DNA from: CF-161 sp035263645
GTDB taxonomy: Bacteria; Chloroflexota; Dormibacteria; Dormibacterales; Dormibacteraceae
Length of the DNA stretch: 8,021 bases
Direction: 5' to 3'
NCBI GenBank assembly: GCA_035263645.1
Contig: DATFRD010000324.1
Location: 1-8,021 of the forward strand
Part shown: piece after piece, positions 1 to 6,081 of the stretch
Position numbering within the stretch: position 1 is the stretch's first letter
How the letters are laid out: each line of letters begins with the position of its first letter
Translations under genes and position numbers: made by a program
The notes under the pieces: model-generated
Database searches by the model: none
Seen by the model: the letters and a program-made list of their open reading frames with translations, nothing else
Told to the model about the DNA's origin: nothing

Positions 1-136
1 ACCGGTCCCAGACCAGGTTGCGCAGAGCGCCCGCGCCGAGAGCCCAGTCCGCGGGGCAGCAGTCGCGGGCCGCCCGGAGCCAGTCCATGAACGCCGCATC
101 GGAGCGCACGATGGTCTCCAGGCGCTGCCGCAGCAC
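1..136 (-). CDS. Nucleotidyltransferase-family protein (PF06042-like), N-terminal fragment
   Basis: Only the first 45 codons are in the window; the gene continues past the left edge. The readable product contains FMDWLRAARDC, then PDW-like PADWALGAGALRNLVWDR. This resembles the start of the small bacterial nucleotidyltransferase-family proteins (NTP_transf_6, formerly DUF925), where a conserved G-A-G-x-x-R-N-x-V-W-D block lies near the N-terminus. The GTG at 136-134 is chosen because an in-frame TGA lies shortly upstream and no ATG, GTG or TTG lies between. An internal ATG at codon 17 would remove part of the conserved region. The gene follows the HhH-GPD gene on the same strand by 7 bases, so the two are probably co-transcribed. 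The substrate of this family is not established, and the rest of the protein cannot be judged here. Confidence 0.82.
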   Translation of the reverse strand, partial: MLRQRLETIVRSDAAFMDWLRAARDCCPADWALGAGALRNLVWDR

Positions 137-143
137 GGCGAGT

Positions 144-689
144 CTAGCCCCGGTGCTCGGCCTTCATGCGCCGCTTCACCTCGCGCGCCTCCGCCATCGA
201 CTCCGGCGAGTCGACGTCGGCGACGGTATGCCAGGAGGCGGCGTGCCGCTCCCAGCCGGGCGGCTGGACACCGAGCTTCTTGGCCAGGACGGCGATCGTG
301 ATCTGGGTCTTCTGGGCTCCGAAGCCGGGCAGGTTGGAGATCCGCCGCGCCAGCTCCCCTCCGTCCTTCACACCCCGCCAGATCGCCGCCGCATCGCCCC
401 CGTACTCCGCGGCCACCACCTGGCAGAGCGCCTGGACCCTTCTCGCCATGTTGCCCGGGAAGCGGTGGAGGGCGGGCCGGCGCCGGAACACCTCGTCGAG
501 CTGGTCCGGGTCCATCGCAGCGATCCGCGCCGCGTCCAGGTGGCCGATGCGCTCCTTGAGGTCGTACGGCCCCCCGAACGCCTTCTCCATCTTCACCTGC
601 TGGTCGAGGACCAGGCCGATCATGAGCGCGAGCGGGTCACTCTCCAGCAGCTCGTCCGCCTCCGGCCGTCCCGTCCACGTGATCGGCAT
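144..689 (-). CDS. HhH-GPD family protein (putative base-excision repair-like, TIGR03252 type)
   Basis: The 181-residue protein matches the compact actinobacterial HhH-GPD family in length and layout. It has an N-terminal helical part with LMIGLVLDQQVKMEKAF (about residues 22-38), a middle region rich in helices, and a helix-hairpin-helix at about 117-136 with the hairpin LPGFG (120-124) followed by K127-T128. The C-terminus has the family-like segment VADVDSPESM and a basic tail. HhH-GPD proteins are DNA glycosylases that excise damaged bases, but this small family is not biochemically defined. The canonical catalytic Asp about 18 residues after the hairpin Lys is not at that place; D158 or D160 are the nearest acidic candidates. 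The ATG at 689 is probably a leaderless start, because TATTCT lies 6 bases upstream and no Shine-Dalgarno sequence is visible. It is divergent from the amidase and upstream of the nucleotidyltransferase gene. Confidence 0.88.
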   Translation of the reverse strand: MPITWTGRPEADELLESDPLALMIGLVLDQQVKMEKAFGGPYDLKERIGHLDAARIAAMDPDQLDEVFRRRPALHRFPGNMARRVQALCQVVAAEYGGDAAAIWRGVKDGGELARRISNLPGFGAQKTQITIAVLAKKLGVQPPGWERHAASWHTVADVDSPESMAEAREVKRRMKAEHRG

Positions 690-695
690 CCGCCG

Positions 696-701
696 AGAAT
701 A
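696..701 (-). promoter_or_regulatory. Probable -10 box of the HhH-GPD gene (leaderless start)
   Basis: Read on the minus strand, this is TATTCT, which fits the actinobacterial -10 pattern TANNNT. Six bases separate it from the ATG at 689, so transcription would start at or next to the initiation codon. No purine-rich ribosome-binding site lies before the ATG, which agrees with a leaderless mRNA. The best -35 candidate (TCGACG, plus-strand 721-726) sits at 19 bp and is weak. It lies inside the amidase coding sequence. The position is seen; the promoter function is inferred. Confidence 0.5.
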
Positions 702-706
702 GCCCC

Positions 707-1993
707 ATGGACACGGATGCCGTCGAGTGGCTCACCGCCGCGGGGGTCGTCGAACGCGTGCAGCAGGGCACGGCGCCGGGCGTCATGGTGGACGCGCACC
801 GGGAGCGAATCCGGCGCCTGGACCCCTCCCTCGGCGCCTACGTGCATCTGGCCGAGGGGACGACGGCGGCCGCGGGCCCGCTGAGCGGCGTCACGCTGGC
901 CGTGAAGGACACGCAGGCCGTCGCCGGCATGCCGTGGACGTTCGGGTCCCGCCGCTGGCGGGACCAGGTCGCCGGCGAGGACGAGATCGCGGTCCGCCGC
1001 GCCAGGGCGGCCGGCTGCACGGTCGTGGGCAAGACCAACACGCCCGAGCTGGCCGCCTCGGTGGGCACGGTCAACGACCTCTTCCCACCGACGCGCAACC
1101 CGTGGCGACCGGACACGACCCCGGGAGGATCGAGCGGGGGCAGCGCGGCCGCCGTCGCGGCCGGGCTGTGCACGATCGCCTTCGGCGACGACATGGGCGG
1201 CTCGATCCGCATCCCTGCCGCCTGCTGCGGCGTGGCGGGCCTGCGGCCCTCGGCCGACCGCGTGCCGAGGCACCGGCCCGACCCGACCCACCTGAGCGTG
1301 CCGGGGCCGCTCGGACGCTCGGTCGACGACCTGCGCGTCGCGTTCGCGACGATGGTCGGGGAGCGGGCCGCCGCGGCCCCCGGAGGCAGCTTCCGCGTCG
1401 TGGTGGTGACCGCGAGCCCGCTCGCCGTCGACCCGGCCTGCGCGGCGGCCAGGGACCGCGCCGCCGCCGCGCTGCGCGAGGCCGGCCACGTGGTCGTGGA
1501 GACGCCGGCGTGGGACCCGGAGCCTGTCGCCCGCGCGTACCAGGTGGTGCGGCCGGCCAGTGTCTCCGTCATGCCGGGCGAGCCCGCCGACTATGGCGCC
1601 GCCGCGGGGCGGCTGATCGCCCGCGGCCGTGCCACCCCGGTGGCCGAGTTCCTGGAGGCACTGTCGGCCGGGATCAGGGCCGCCTGGCCGCTGAAGGAGC
1701 TGGTCGGGGACGCCGACGCCGTCCTGACGCCGACCCTGGGCCTGCTCCCGATGCCGATCGAGCAGGTGCCGCCGTTCCTCGGCCCGGAGTGGCTCAGCTA
1801 CACGCAGTTCGTGCTTCCGGTCAGCTTCGCGGGCCTGCCCGCGGTCAGCGTCCCGGCCGGCCTGCACGACGGCCTGCCGGTGGGCGTGCAGCTGGTCGGC
1901 CGTCCGAACGACGAGTGGCGGCTGCTCGCGCTGGCAGAGCAGCTGGAGCGGGCGGACGGCTTCGGCTTCCGCCGGCCGCCGGGCTGGGACTGA
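707..1993 (+). CDS. Amidase signature (AS) family hydrolase
   Basis: The protein is 428 residues long, slightly short for the family (about 450-500). The Ser-cisSer-Lys catalytic triad is complete: K67 in LAVKD, S142 in the Gly/Ser-rich PGGSSGGSAAAV loop, and nucleophile S166 in DDMGGSIRIPA. The spacings of 75 and 24 residues equal those of the classical triad in fatty acid amide hydrolase. The C-terminal family block LPVSFAGLPAVSVP ... GLPVGVQLVG (about 370-405) is present. The enzyme should hydrolyse an amide C-N bond to acid plus ammonia or amine, in the cytoplasm, since no signal peptide is visible. The substrate cannot be read. It is not accompanied by gatB or gatC, so a role as the GatA subunit of tRNA amidotransferase is unlikely. 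The ATG at 707 has no Shine-Dalgarno sequence; GAGAAT six bases upstream is a weak -10 candidate, so it may be leaderless. It stands alone on its strand. Confidence 0.93.
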   Translation: MDTDAVEWLTAAGVVERVQQGTAPGVMVDAHRERIRRLDPSLGAYVHLAEGTTAAAGPLSGVTLAVKDTQAVAGMPWTFGSRRWRDQVAGEDEIAVRRARAAGCTVVGKTNTPELAASVGTVNDLFPPTRNPWRPDTTPGGSSGGSAAAVAAGLCTIAFGDDMGGSIRIPAACCGVAGLRPSADRVPRHRPDPTHLSVPGPLGRSVDDLRVAFATMVGERAAAAPGGSFRVVVVTASPLAVDPACAAARDRAAAALREAGHVVVETPAWDPEPVARAYQVVRPASVSVMPGEPADYGAAAGRLIARGRATPVAEFLEALSAGIRAAWPLKELVGDADAVLTPTLGLLPMPIEQVPPFLGPEWLSYTQFVLPVSFAGLPAVSVPAGLHDGLPVGVQLVGRPNDEWRLLALAEQLERADGFGFRRPPGWD

Positions 1994-2014
1994 CCGGTCC
2001 CGTTCCGGCGGGTT

Positions 2015-2037
2015 GGGAGGGGCACGCGGCCCCTCCC
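2015..2037. terminator. GC-rich hairpin between convergent amidase and acs
   Basis: A perfect 9-bp inverted repeat (GGGAGGGGC, loop ACGCG, GCCCCTCCC) fills most of the 49-bp gap between the amidase stop (1993) and the acs stop (2043, minus strand). No clear U-run follows on either strand, as is common for terminators in high-GC actinomycetes. The position between two convergent gene ends suggests a shared bidirectional terminator. The hairpin is seen; termination is inferred. Confidence 0.6.
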
Positions 2038-2042
2038 CCTCC

Positions 2043-4034
2043 CTATGTCTGTTCCTCGCCGGCGGCCGCCAGCTCCTGGCCGCGGCGGGCGATCTCCTGG
2101 ACCACGGTCGGGTCGGCCAGGGTTGTGGTGTCGCCCAGCGCGCGGTTCTCCGCGACGTCGCGCAGGAGCCGGCGCATGATCTTGCCCGACCGCGTCTTGG
2201 GCAGCTCGGGCGTGAACACGATGTTGGCCGGAGCGGCGAACCTGCCGATCTTGCGACCGACGTGGTCGCGCAGCTCGCGGAGCCGCTCCGGCGACGGCTC
2301 CTCGTTGCCCTTCAGCGTCACGTAGGCCACGATCGCCTGTCCGGTGGTGGCGTCGGAGCGGCCGCACACCGCCGCCTCGGCCACCGTGGGGTGGTCGACC
2401 AGCGCCGACTCGACCTCGATGGTCGAGATGCGGTGGCCGGAAACGTTCATCACGTCGTCGACGCGGCCCAGCAGCCAGAAGTCGCCGTCCTCGTCGACAC
2501 GCGCGCCGTCGCCTGCGAAGTAGGCTCCGGGGAACCTGCTCCAGTACGTCTGCACGTACCGGTCGTGGTCCTTGAACAGGCCCCTCAGCATGGCCGGCCA
2601 GGGCCGCTGGAGGACGAGGTACCCGGCGCCTCCGGGCCCGACCTCCTCGCCCCGGTCGTTGTAGACAGCGGCCTTCACGCCGGGGAACGGCTTCGTGGCC
2701 GATCCCGGCTTCGTCGTGGTGAGCCCCGGCAGCGGGGTGATCAGGATCATCCCGGTCTCGGTCTGCCACCAGGTGTCGACCACGGGCGTCCGGTTGCCGC
2801 CGATGTTCTCGCGGTACCAGACCCATGCTTCGGGGTTGATCGGCTCGCCCACCGAGCCCAGCAGGCGCAGCGAGCTCAGGTCGTGCTTCCGGGCGTGCTC
2901 GGGGCCCCACTTCAGGTGCGTGCGGATGGCCGTGGGAGACGTGTACAGGATGTCGACCCTGTAGCGCTCGATGATGTCCCACCAGCGGTCGCGATCGGGG
3001 AAGTCGGGGGTGCCCTCGTAGATGATGCCCGTGGTCCCGTTGGAGAGCGGGCCGTAGACGATGTAGCTGTGCCCGGTGACCCAGCCGATGTCGGCCGCGC
3101 ACCAGTACACGGAGTCCGGCTTGACGTCGAAGATGTAGTGGTGGGTGGTCGCCGTGCCGACCAGGTACCCACCGGTCGTGTGCACGATCGCCTTCGGCTT
3201 GGCGGTCGTGCCGCTGGAGTAGAGGAGGTACAGGAGATCCTCCGAGTCCATCTCCTCGCACGGGCAGCTCGCAGGGTCCTCGTCGACGCCCTCCAGGAGC
3301 TCGTGCCACCAGACGTCGCGGTCGCCGGCCATGGCCACGTCGCCGCCGGTGCGCCGGAGCACGACACAGTGCCGCACGCCGGGCGCCTCCGCCATGGCGT
3401 CGTCTGACGTCTTCTTGAGGGGCACGCGGCCGCCGCGCCGCCACCCCTCGTCCTGCGTGATGAGGATCTCGCAGCCCATGTCGTTGAGTCGGCCGAGCAG
3501 CGAGTCGGCGCTGAAGCCGCCGAACACGACCGTATGCGGCGCGCCGAGCCGCGTGCAGGCCAGCATGGCCACGGCCAGCTCGGGGACCATGCCCATGTAG
3601 ATGCCGATCGGCGTTCCCTTGCCGACCCCGAGCTTCTTCAGCCCGTTCGCGAACCGCACCACCTCACGCTGCAGGTCCGCGAAGGTGATCACCCGCCGGT
3701 CGTCGACGGGCTCGCCCTCCCAGTAGTAGGCGACCCGGTCACCGTGGCCGGCCTCGACGTGGCGGTCGACGCAGTTGTAGCAGACGTTCAAGCGGCCGCC
3801 GAGGAACCACTTGGCGTACGGCGGGTTCCACTCCAGGACCTGGTCGAAGGGCTTCGACCAGGTCACCCGCCTCTCGGCCTCGTCGCGCCAGAACCGTTCG
3901 AAGTCGTCATCGGCCCGCTGGTAGATGTCCGGCTGAGCGTTGGCCTGAGCGCCGAACCCGGCCGACGGGGGATAGCGGCGCTCCTCCAGGAAGAGGGTCT
4001 CGATCGCGTGCCCGGTGGTCTCTTCTGCTGACAT
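2043..4034 (-). CDS. acs: Acetyl-CoA synthetase (acetate--CoA ligase, AMP-forming)
   Basis: The full-length 663-residue ANL-superfamily enzyme converts acetate, ATP and CoA to acetyl-CoA, AMP and PPi in the cytosol. The order of motifs is typical: an N-terminal Acs cap region (FERFWRDEAER, NVCYNCVDRHV); the P-loop YSSGTTAKPKAIVH at 272-285; the acetate/ATP-site motif DTWWQTETG at 420-428, where W423 corresponds by offset to the pocket Trp414 of Salmonella Acs and favours acetate over larger acids; the hinge region LLGRVDDVMNVSGHRIS (521-537); and the C-terminal LPKTRSGKIMRR, in which K618 corresponds to the catalytic lysine (Lys609 in Salmonella) that is regulated by reversible acetylation. 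A strong GGAGGAG site 7 bases before the ATG supports the start. It lies 38 bases downstream of satP on the same strand, so uptake and activation of acetate are probably co-expressed. Propionate activity is possible but secondary. Confidence 0.97.
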   Translation of the reverse strand: MSAEETTGHAIETLFLEERRYPPSAGFGAQANAQPDIYQRADDDFERFWRDEAERRVTWSKPFDQVLEWNPPYAKWFLGGRLNVCYNCVDRHVEAGHGDRVAYYWEGEPVDDRRVITFADLQREVVRFANGLKKLGVGKGTPIGIYMGMVPELAVAMLACTRLGAPHTVVFGGFSADSLLGRLNDMGCEILITQDEGWRRGGRVPLKKTSDDAMAEAPGVRHCVVLRRTGGDVAMAGDRDVWWHELLEGVDEDPASCPCEEMDSEDLLYLLYSSGTTAKPKAIVHTTGGYLVGTATTHHYIFDVKPDSVYWCAADIGWVTGHSYIVYGPLSNGTTGIIYEGTPDFPDRDRWWDIIERYRVDILYTSPTAIRTHLKWGPEHARKHDLSSLRLLGSVGEPINPEAWVWYRENIGGNRTPVVDTWWQTETGMILITPLPGLTTTKPGSATKPFPGVKAAVYNDRGEEVGPGGAGYLVLQRPWPAMLRGLFKDHDRYVQTYWSRFPGAYFAGDGARVDEDGDFWLLGRVDDVMNVSGHRISTIEVESALVDHPTVAEAAVCGRSDATTGQAIVAYVTLKGNEEPSPERLRELRDHVGRKIGRFAAPANIVFTPELPKTRSGKIMRRLLRDVAENRALGDTTTLADPTVVQEIARRGQELAAAGEEQT

Positions 4035-4041
4035 CGGCCAA

Positions 4042-4048
4042 CTCCTCC
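4042..4048 (-). promoter_or_regulatory. Ribosome-binding site of acs
   Basis: On the minus strand, GGAGGAG precedes the acs ATG (4034) with a 7-base spacer. It lies in the 38-base gap after the satP stop. No separate promoter is evident in this gap, which fits translation from a satP-acs transcript. Confidence 0.8.
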
Positions 4049-4072
4049 AGGGGGTCCAGTGGTACCGCTAGC

Positions 4073-4717
4073 CTACGCCTCGGCCCTCGGCATGGACACC
4101 GCACCGGCCGGCGGCGCCGCGGCCCACAGCGGCCGTCCCACCGGCAGCACCGGGCTCGGCGACATGCCGTTGATGACGCCGGCCGCCGACGCGTAGAAGG
4201 CCGTCAGGGCGGTCAGGATCCCCACCCAGCCGCCGACCAGGACCAGGCCGGTGCCGGCCGCGCTGCCGGCGAAGTTGCCGATGAACAGCAGGATCTCCGT
4301 GAGCTCCAGGGTCAGGAACACGGCGAACACCGCCATGTTGATCCGGGTGCTCCACAGCATCATGTACGTGTTGAAGATGGCGAACGAGAGCAGGATCCAG
4401 CCCAGTGCTGGCGCCAGGTCCTTGGCCTCCACCTTGCCGAACAGGAACAGCGCCACGAAGGCCGCCAGGCCCATCCAGAACGCGCCGTAGGTGCTGAACG
4501 CCGTCGCGCCGAACGTGTTGCGGTTGCGGAACTCCCACATGCCGGCCAGGAACTGGCCGAGGCCGCCGTAGAACGCGGCATAGCCGAAGAAGGCCAGCAG
4601 GGGCACCGAGTCACCGAGTGCGTTGTGGGCGCTGAGGAGGAACGTCGTCAGCCCGAACGCGGCGAGCCCGAGTGGAGCCGGGTCTGCAACTGGGAGCACA
4701 GGTCGTTCTTCCGCCAT
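4073..4717 (-). CDS. satP: Acetate uptake transporter, SatP/GPR1-FUN34-YaaH family
   Basis: The 214-residue integral membrane protein has six hydrophobic segments, typical of the AceTr family that imports acetate (and succinate in E. coli). The hallmark N-terminal motif appears as DPAPLGLAAFG (residues 12-22; usual form NPAPLG). The conserved block QFLAGMWEFRNRNTFGATAFSTYGAFW follows at about 55-81 and corresponds to the AGxxEYxxGNTFGxTAFxSYGxFW region of SatP. The C-terminal 25 or so residues are a loose, Pro/Ala-rich tail. The ATG at 4717 is chosen because a strong GGAGGAG lies 5 bases before it. An in-frame GTG at 4741 would place that ribosome-binding site inside the coding region. It is the first gene of a satP-acs unit divergent from the two-component/symporter operon, and its upstream region carries the 21-bp-spaced repeats. 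Confidence 0.95.
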   Translation of the reverse strand: MAEERPVLPVADPAPLGLAAFGLTTFLLSAHNALGDSVPLLAFFGYAAFYGGLGQFLAGMWEFRNRNTFGATAFSTYGAFWMGLAAFVALFLFGKVEAKDLAPALGWILLSFAIFNTYMMLWSTRINMAVFAVFLTLELTEILLFIGNFAGSAAGTGLVLVGGWVGILTALTAFYASAAGVINGMSPSPVLPVGRPLWAAAPPAGAVSMPRAEA

Positions 4718-4722
4718 AGCCT

Positions 4723-4729
4723 CTCCTCC
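4723..4729 (-). promoter_or_regulatory. Ribosome-binding site deciding the satP start
   Basis: On the minus strand, GGAGGAG stands 5 bases before the ATG at 4717. It shows that translation starts there and not at the in-frame GTG at 4741, which would encode the site as Gly-Gly-Glu. Confidence 0.8.
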
Positions 4730-4801
4730 AAATGGCGACACGCGAGCAGGTGCCCGCGAATGCAGTGATACGCCATCGTGCCGACACCAGGTAGCGGTTC
4801 A

Positions 4802-4856
4802 CGCCGAGCGGTCGTGCGGCGCCGTCGAGCGGTCGCCAGCGTGCGCCGAGCGGCAG
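4802..4856 (+). repeat. Three 13-bp direct repeats at exact 21-bp spacing (candidate LytTR operator)
   Basis: The copies are CGCCGAGCGGTCG (4802-4814), CGTCGAGCGGTCG (4823-4835) and CGCCGAGCGGCAG (4844-4856), giving consensus CGYCGAGCGGYMG. Copies 1 and 2 differ at one position, and copy 3 differs from copy 1 at two. The 8-bp gaps between them are not conserved. Known LytTR-type response regulators bind direct repeats of about 9-10 bp separated by 11-13 bp, i.e. starts about 21-22 bp apart on one DNA face, and a LytTR gene lies 1.2 kb away in the flanking operon. A related but out-of-phase half copy (TAGCGGTTC, 4792-4800) precedes them. The repeats are seen; operator function is inferred. Confidence 0.75.
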
Positions 4857-4860
4857 ACCA

Positions 4861-4889
4861 TTGCCGGCCGCGCCGCTTTGCGGAATCAT
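4861..4889 (+). promoter_or_regulatory. Candidate promoter of the kinase-regulator-symporter operon
   Basis: TTGCCG (4861-4866, four of six to TTGACA) and AATCAT (4884-4889, four of six to TATAAT) are separated by exactly 17 bp. The predicted transcription start falls about 7 bases after the -10, on or next to the ATG at 4897. That explains the absence of a Shine-Dalgarno sequence before the ATG. The third 21-bp repeat ends 4 bp before the -35, a typical place for an activator that contacts RNA polymerase. Both elements are imperfect, so the call is inference from spacing and position. Confidence 0.45.
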
Positions 4890-4896
4890 CAGCACG

Positions 4897-6081
4897 ATGA
4901 GCTGGCCGGCCGCCCTTGGGGCGCAGGCCGTCCTGACCGGCCTCGCCGCGCTGTTCGTATACCTCCTGCTGCGGCGCCAGCGGCGAGGTTTCGGCACGGT
5001 CGAGGAACGGGCCACGCTCCGGACGCTGGCGTTCGCCACGTCTGCGCTGCGCAGCCTCCGACGCGGGCTCAGCCCGGAGAGCGCCAGCGGGGTGCTGCCC
5101 GAGGTCGCGGAGCAGGCGGGTGCCGCGGCCGTGGCCCTCTACGACCGCGAGCGGCTGCTCGGCTTCCATATCGCTGCGGTGGGGCCGGCCGAGAGCCACC
5201 GCCTCCACGCGGGCGTGGAGACCGCGGCGGTGCTGGAGGCGCTGGCCGCGGGTCGGCTCAAGCTCGTGCAGCTGCACCCCCGGGGGTCGGAGTACTGCGA
5301 GCTGCGCTCCGGGGTCGTGGCGCCGCTCATCGTGGACGAGCAGCCCGTCGCGGCCCTTGTCACCTACCACGTGCAGCCACCCGGCCCGGCCGCGCTGCGC
5401 ATCGCCGCCGACCTGGCCGAGCTGCTGGCCACCCAGCTCCGCCTGCAGCACGCGGAGGGGCAGCGCGTCGCGCTGGCCAGGAGCGAGCTGCGCGCGCTTC
5501 GGGCCCAGATCTCGCCCCACTTCATCTACAACACGCTGAACACGATCGCGGCCTTCATCCGGACCGACCCGGATCGGGCTCGGGCCCTCGTGCTGGAGTT
5601 CGCCGACTTCACCCGCCGGGCGTTCCAGAACCCGCAGGGCGAGTTCACGACCCTGGCCGACGAGCTGATCTACGTGAGACAGTACCTGCAGCTGGAGCAG
5701 GCCCGGCTGGGCGACCGCTTGCGCGTCCGACTCAACGTGGAACCGGAGGTCTTGAACGCGACCGTCCCGACGCTGCTCGTCCAGCCCCTCGTGGAGAACG
5801 CCGTGAAGCACGGCATCGAGACGGCGCAGGTCGGAGGCACGATCACCGTACGCGCCGAGGACCAGGACGACGAATGCCTCATCGTCGTCCAGGACGACGG
5901 CTGCGGCTTCGCCGGAGCGAGCACCGCCACCGAGGGCGCCGGCGCCCTGGCCAACATCGACCGGCGGCTCCGCCAGGTGTTCGGCCCCGCCTACGGCCTG
6001 GTGATCGAGTCGCGGCTGGGGGCCGGGACGAGCGTGCAGGCGCGCGTGCCCAAGTACCGGCCGGGAGTCCGCGCGTCATGA
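4897..6081 (+). CDS. LytS/YpdA-type sensor histidine kinase with GAF-like sensor
   Basis: The 394-residue kinase has one N-terminal membrane helix (about 6-25) followed by RRQRRG, a GAF-like sensor domain (about 60-182), a helical linker (183-203), the His_kinase (PF06580) phosphoacceptor box QISPHFIYNTLNTI with H208, and a HATPase domain. In the latter, the N-box is PLVENAVKHGI (297-307), the first G-box is DDGCGF (333-338), and GAGALANIDRRL and GAGTSV follow. It should autophosphorylate H208 and pass the phosphate to D55 of the regulator encoded next, with a 4-base ATGA overlap. The sensor is cytoplasmic by prediction, so an intracellular metabolite is a likelier cue than an external one. 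ATG 4897 is chosen over an in-frame TTG at 4861, which is the likely -35 and lacks a ribosome-binding site; the ATG start is probably leaderless. It resembles E. coli BtsS/YpdA in its kinase core but not in its sensor part. Confidence 0.94.
   Translation: MSWPAALGAQAVLTGLAALFVYLLLRRQRRGFGTVEERATLRTLAFATSALRSLRRGLSPESASGVLPEVAEQAGAAAVALYDRERLLGFHIAAVGPAESHRLHAGVETAAVLEALAAGRLKLVQLHPRGSEYCELRSGVVAPLIVDEQPVAALVTYHVQPPGPAALRIAADLAELLATQLRLQHAEGQRVALARSELRALRAQISPHFIYNTLNTIAAFIRTDPDRARALVLEFADFTRRAFQNPQGEFTTLADELIYVRQYLQLEQARLGDRLRVRLNVEPEVLNATVPTLLVQPLVENAVKHGIETAQVGGTITVRAEDQDDECLIVVQDDGCGFAGASTATEGAGALANIDRRLRQVFGPAYGLVIESRLGAGTSVQARVPKYRPGVRAS

Larger units (their letters stand above)
4718..4896. 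promoter_or_regulatory. Divergent control region between satP-acs and the kinase operon
   Basis: This stretch of about 180 bp has no convincing gene and separates two divergently transcribed acetate units. On the satP side it holds a strong ribosome-binding site and a possible -10 (TATCAC on the minus strand, plus-strand 4765-4770) with no recognisable -35, as expected of an activator-dependent promoter. In the middle and right part it holds three direct repeats at a 21-bp period. On the kinase side it holds a -35/-10 pair ending next to the ATG. The repeats lie about 30 bp upstream of the satP -10 candidate and directly upstream of the kinase -35. They are therefore positioned to act on either promoter. 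Regulation by the neighbouring LytTR protein is inferred. Confidence 0.65.

Noticed and set aside
620..1867. 415-codon open frame antisense to the amidase
   Set aside because: Its product is Arg/Gly/His-rich, low-complexity and without family motifs. It is a GC-bias shadow of the amidase, which has a complete catalytic triad.
2015..2037. Hairpin as a regulatory protein-binding palindrome
   Set aside because: It lies between two converging gene ends with no promoter nearby; a terminator is the simpler reading.
1798..3444. Long open frames within acs on both strands (also 2013-3407 on the plus strand)
   Set aside because: They translate to repetitive Arg/Ala/Gly/Pro sequence and overlap the full-length, motif-complete acs gene.
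4718..4741. Upstream GTG start for satP at 4741
   Set aside because: A strong ribosome-binding site at 4723-4729 would lie inside the coding region. The ATG at 4717 is correctly spaced from it.
4792..4800. Fourth copy of the intergenic repeat (TAGCGGTTC)
   Set aside because: It shares the AGCGGT core but is 14 bp, not 21 bp, from the next copy and lacks the flanking CGYCG. AGCGG-like words are frequent in this GC-rich DNA.
4802..4856. CRISPR array or coding tandem repeat
   Set aside because: Units are only 13 bp with 8-bp gaps and three copies, and there are no cas genes. No ATG or GTG start opens the frame that would translate them.
4648..5811. 387-codon minus-strand open frame over the kinase
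   Set aside because: It is a shadow: no recognisable domain, and biased composition mirroring the kinase codons.
4623..6077. In-frame upstream extension of the response regulator to 4623
   Set aside because: The extension would read through satP and the kinase in the wrong frame with low-complexity sequence. The CheY-like domain begins precisely at the ATG at 6078.
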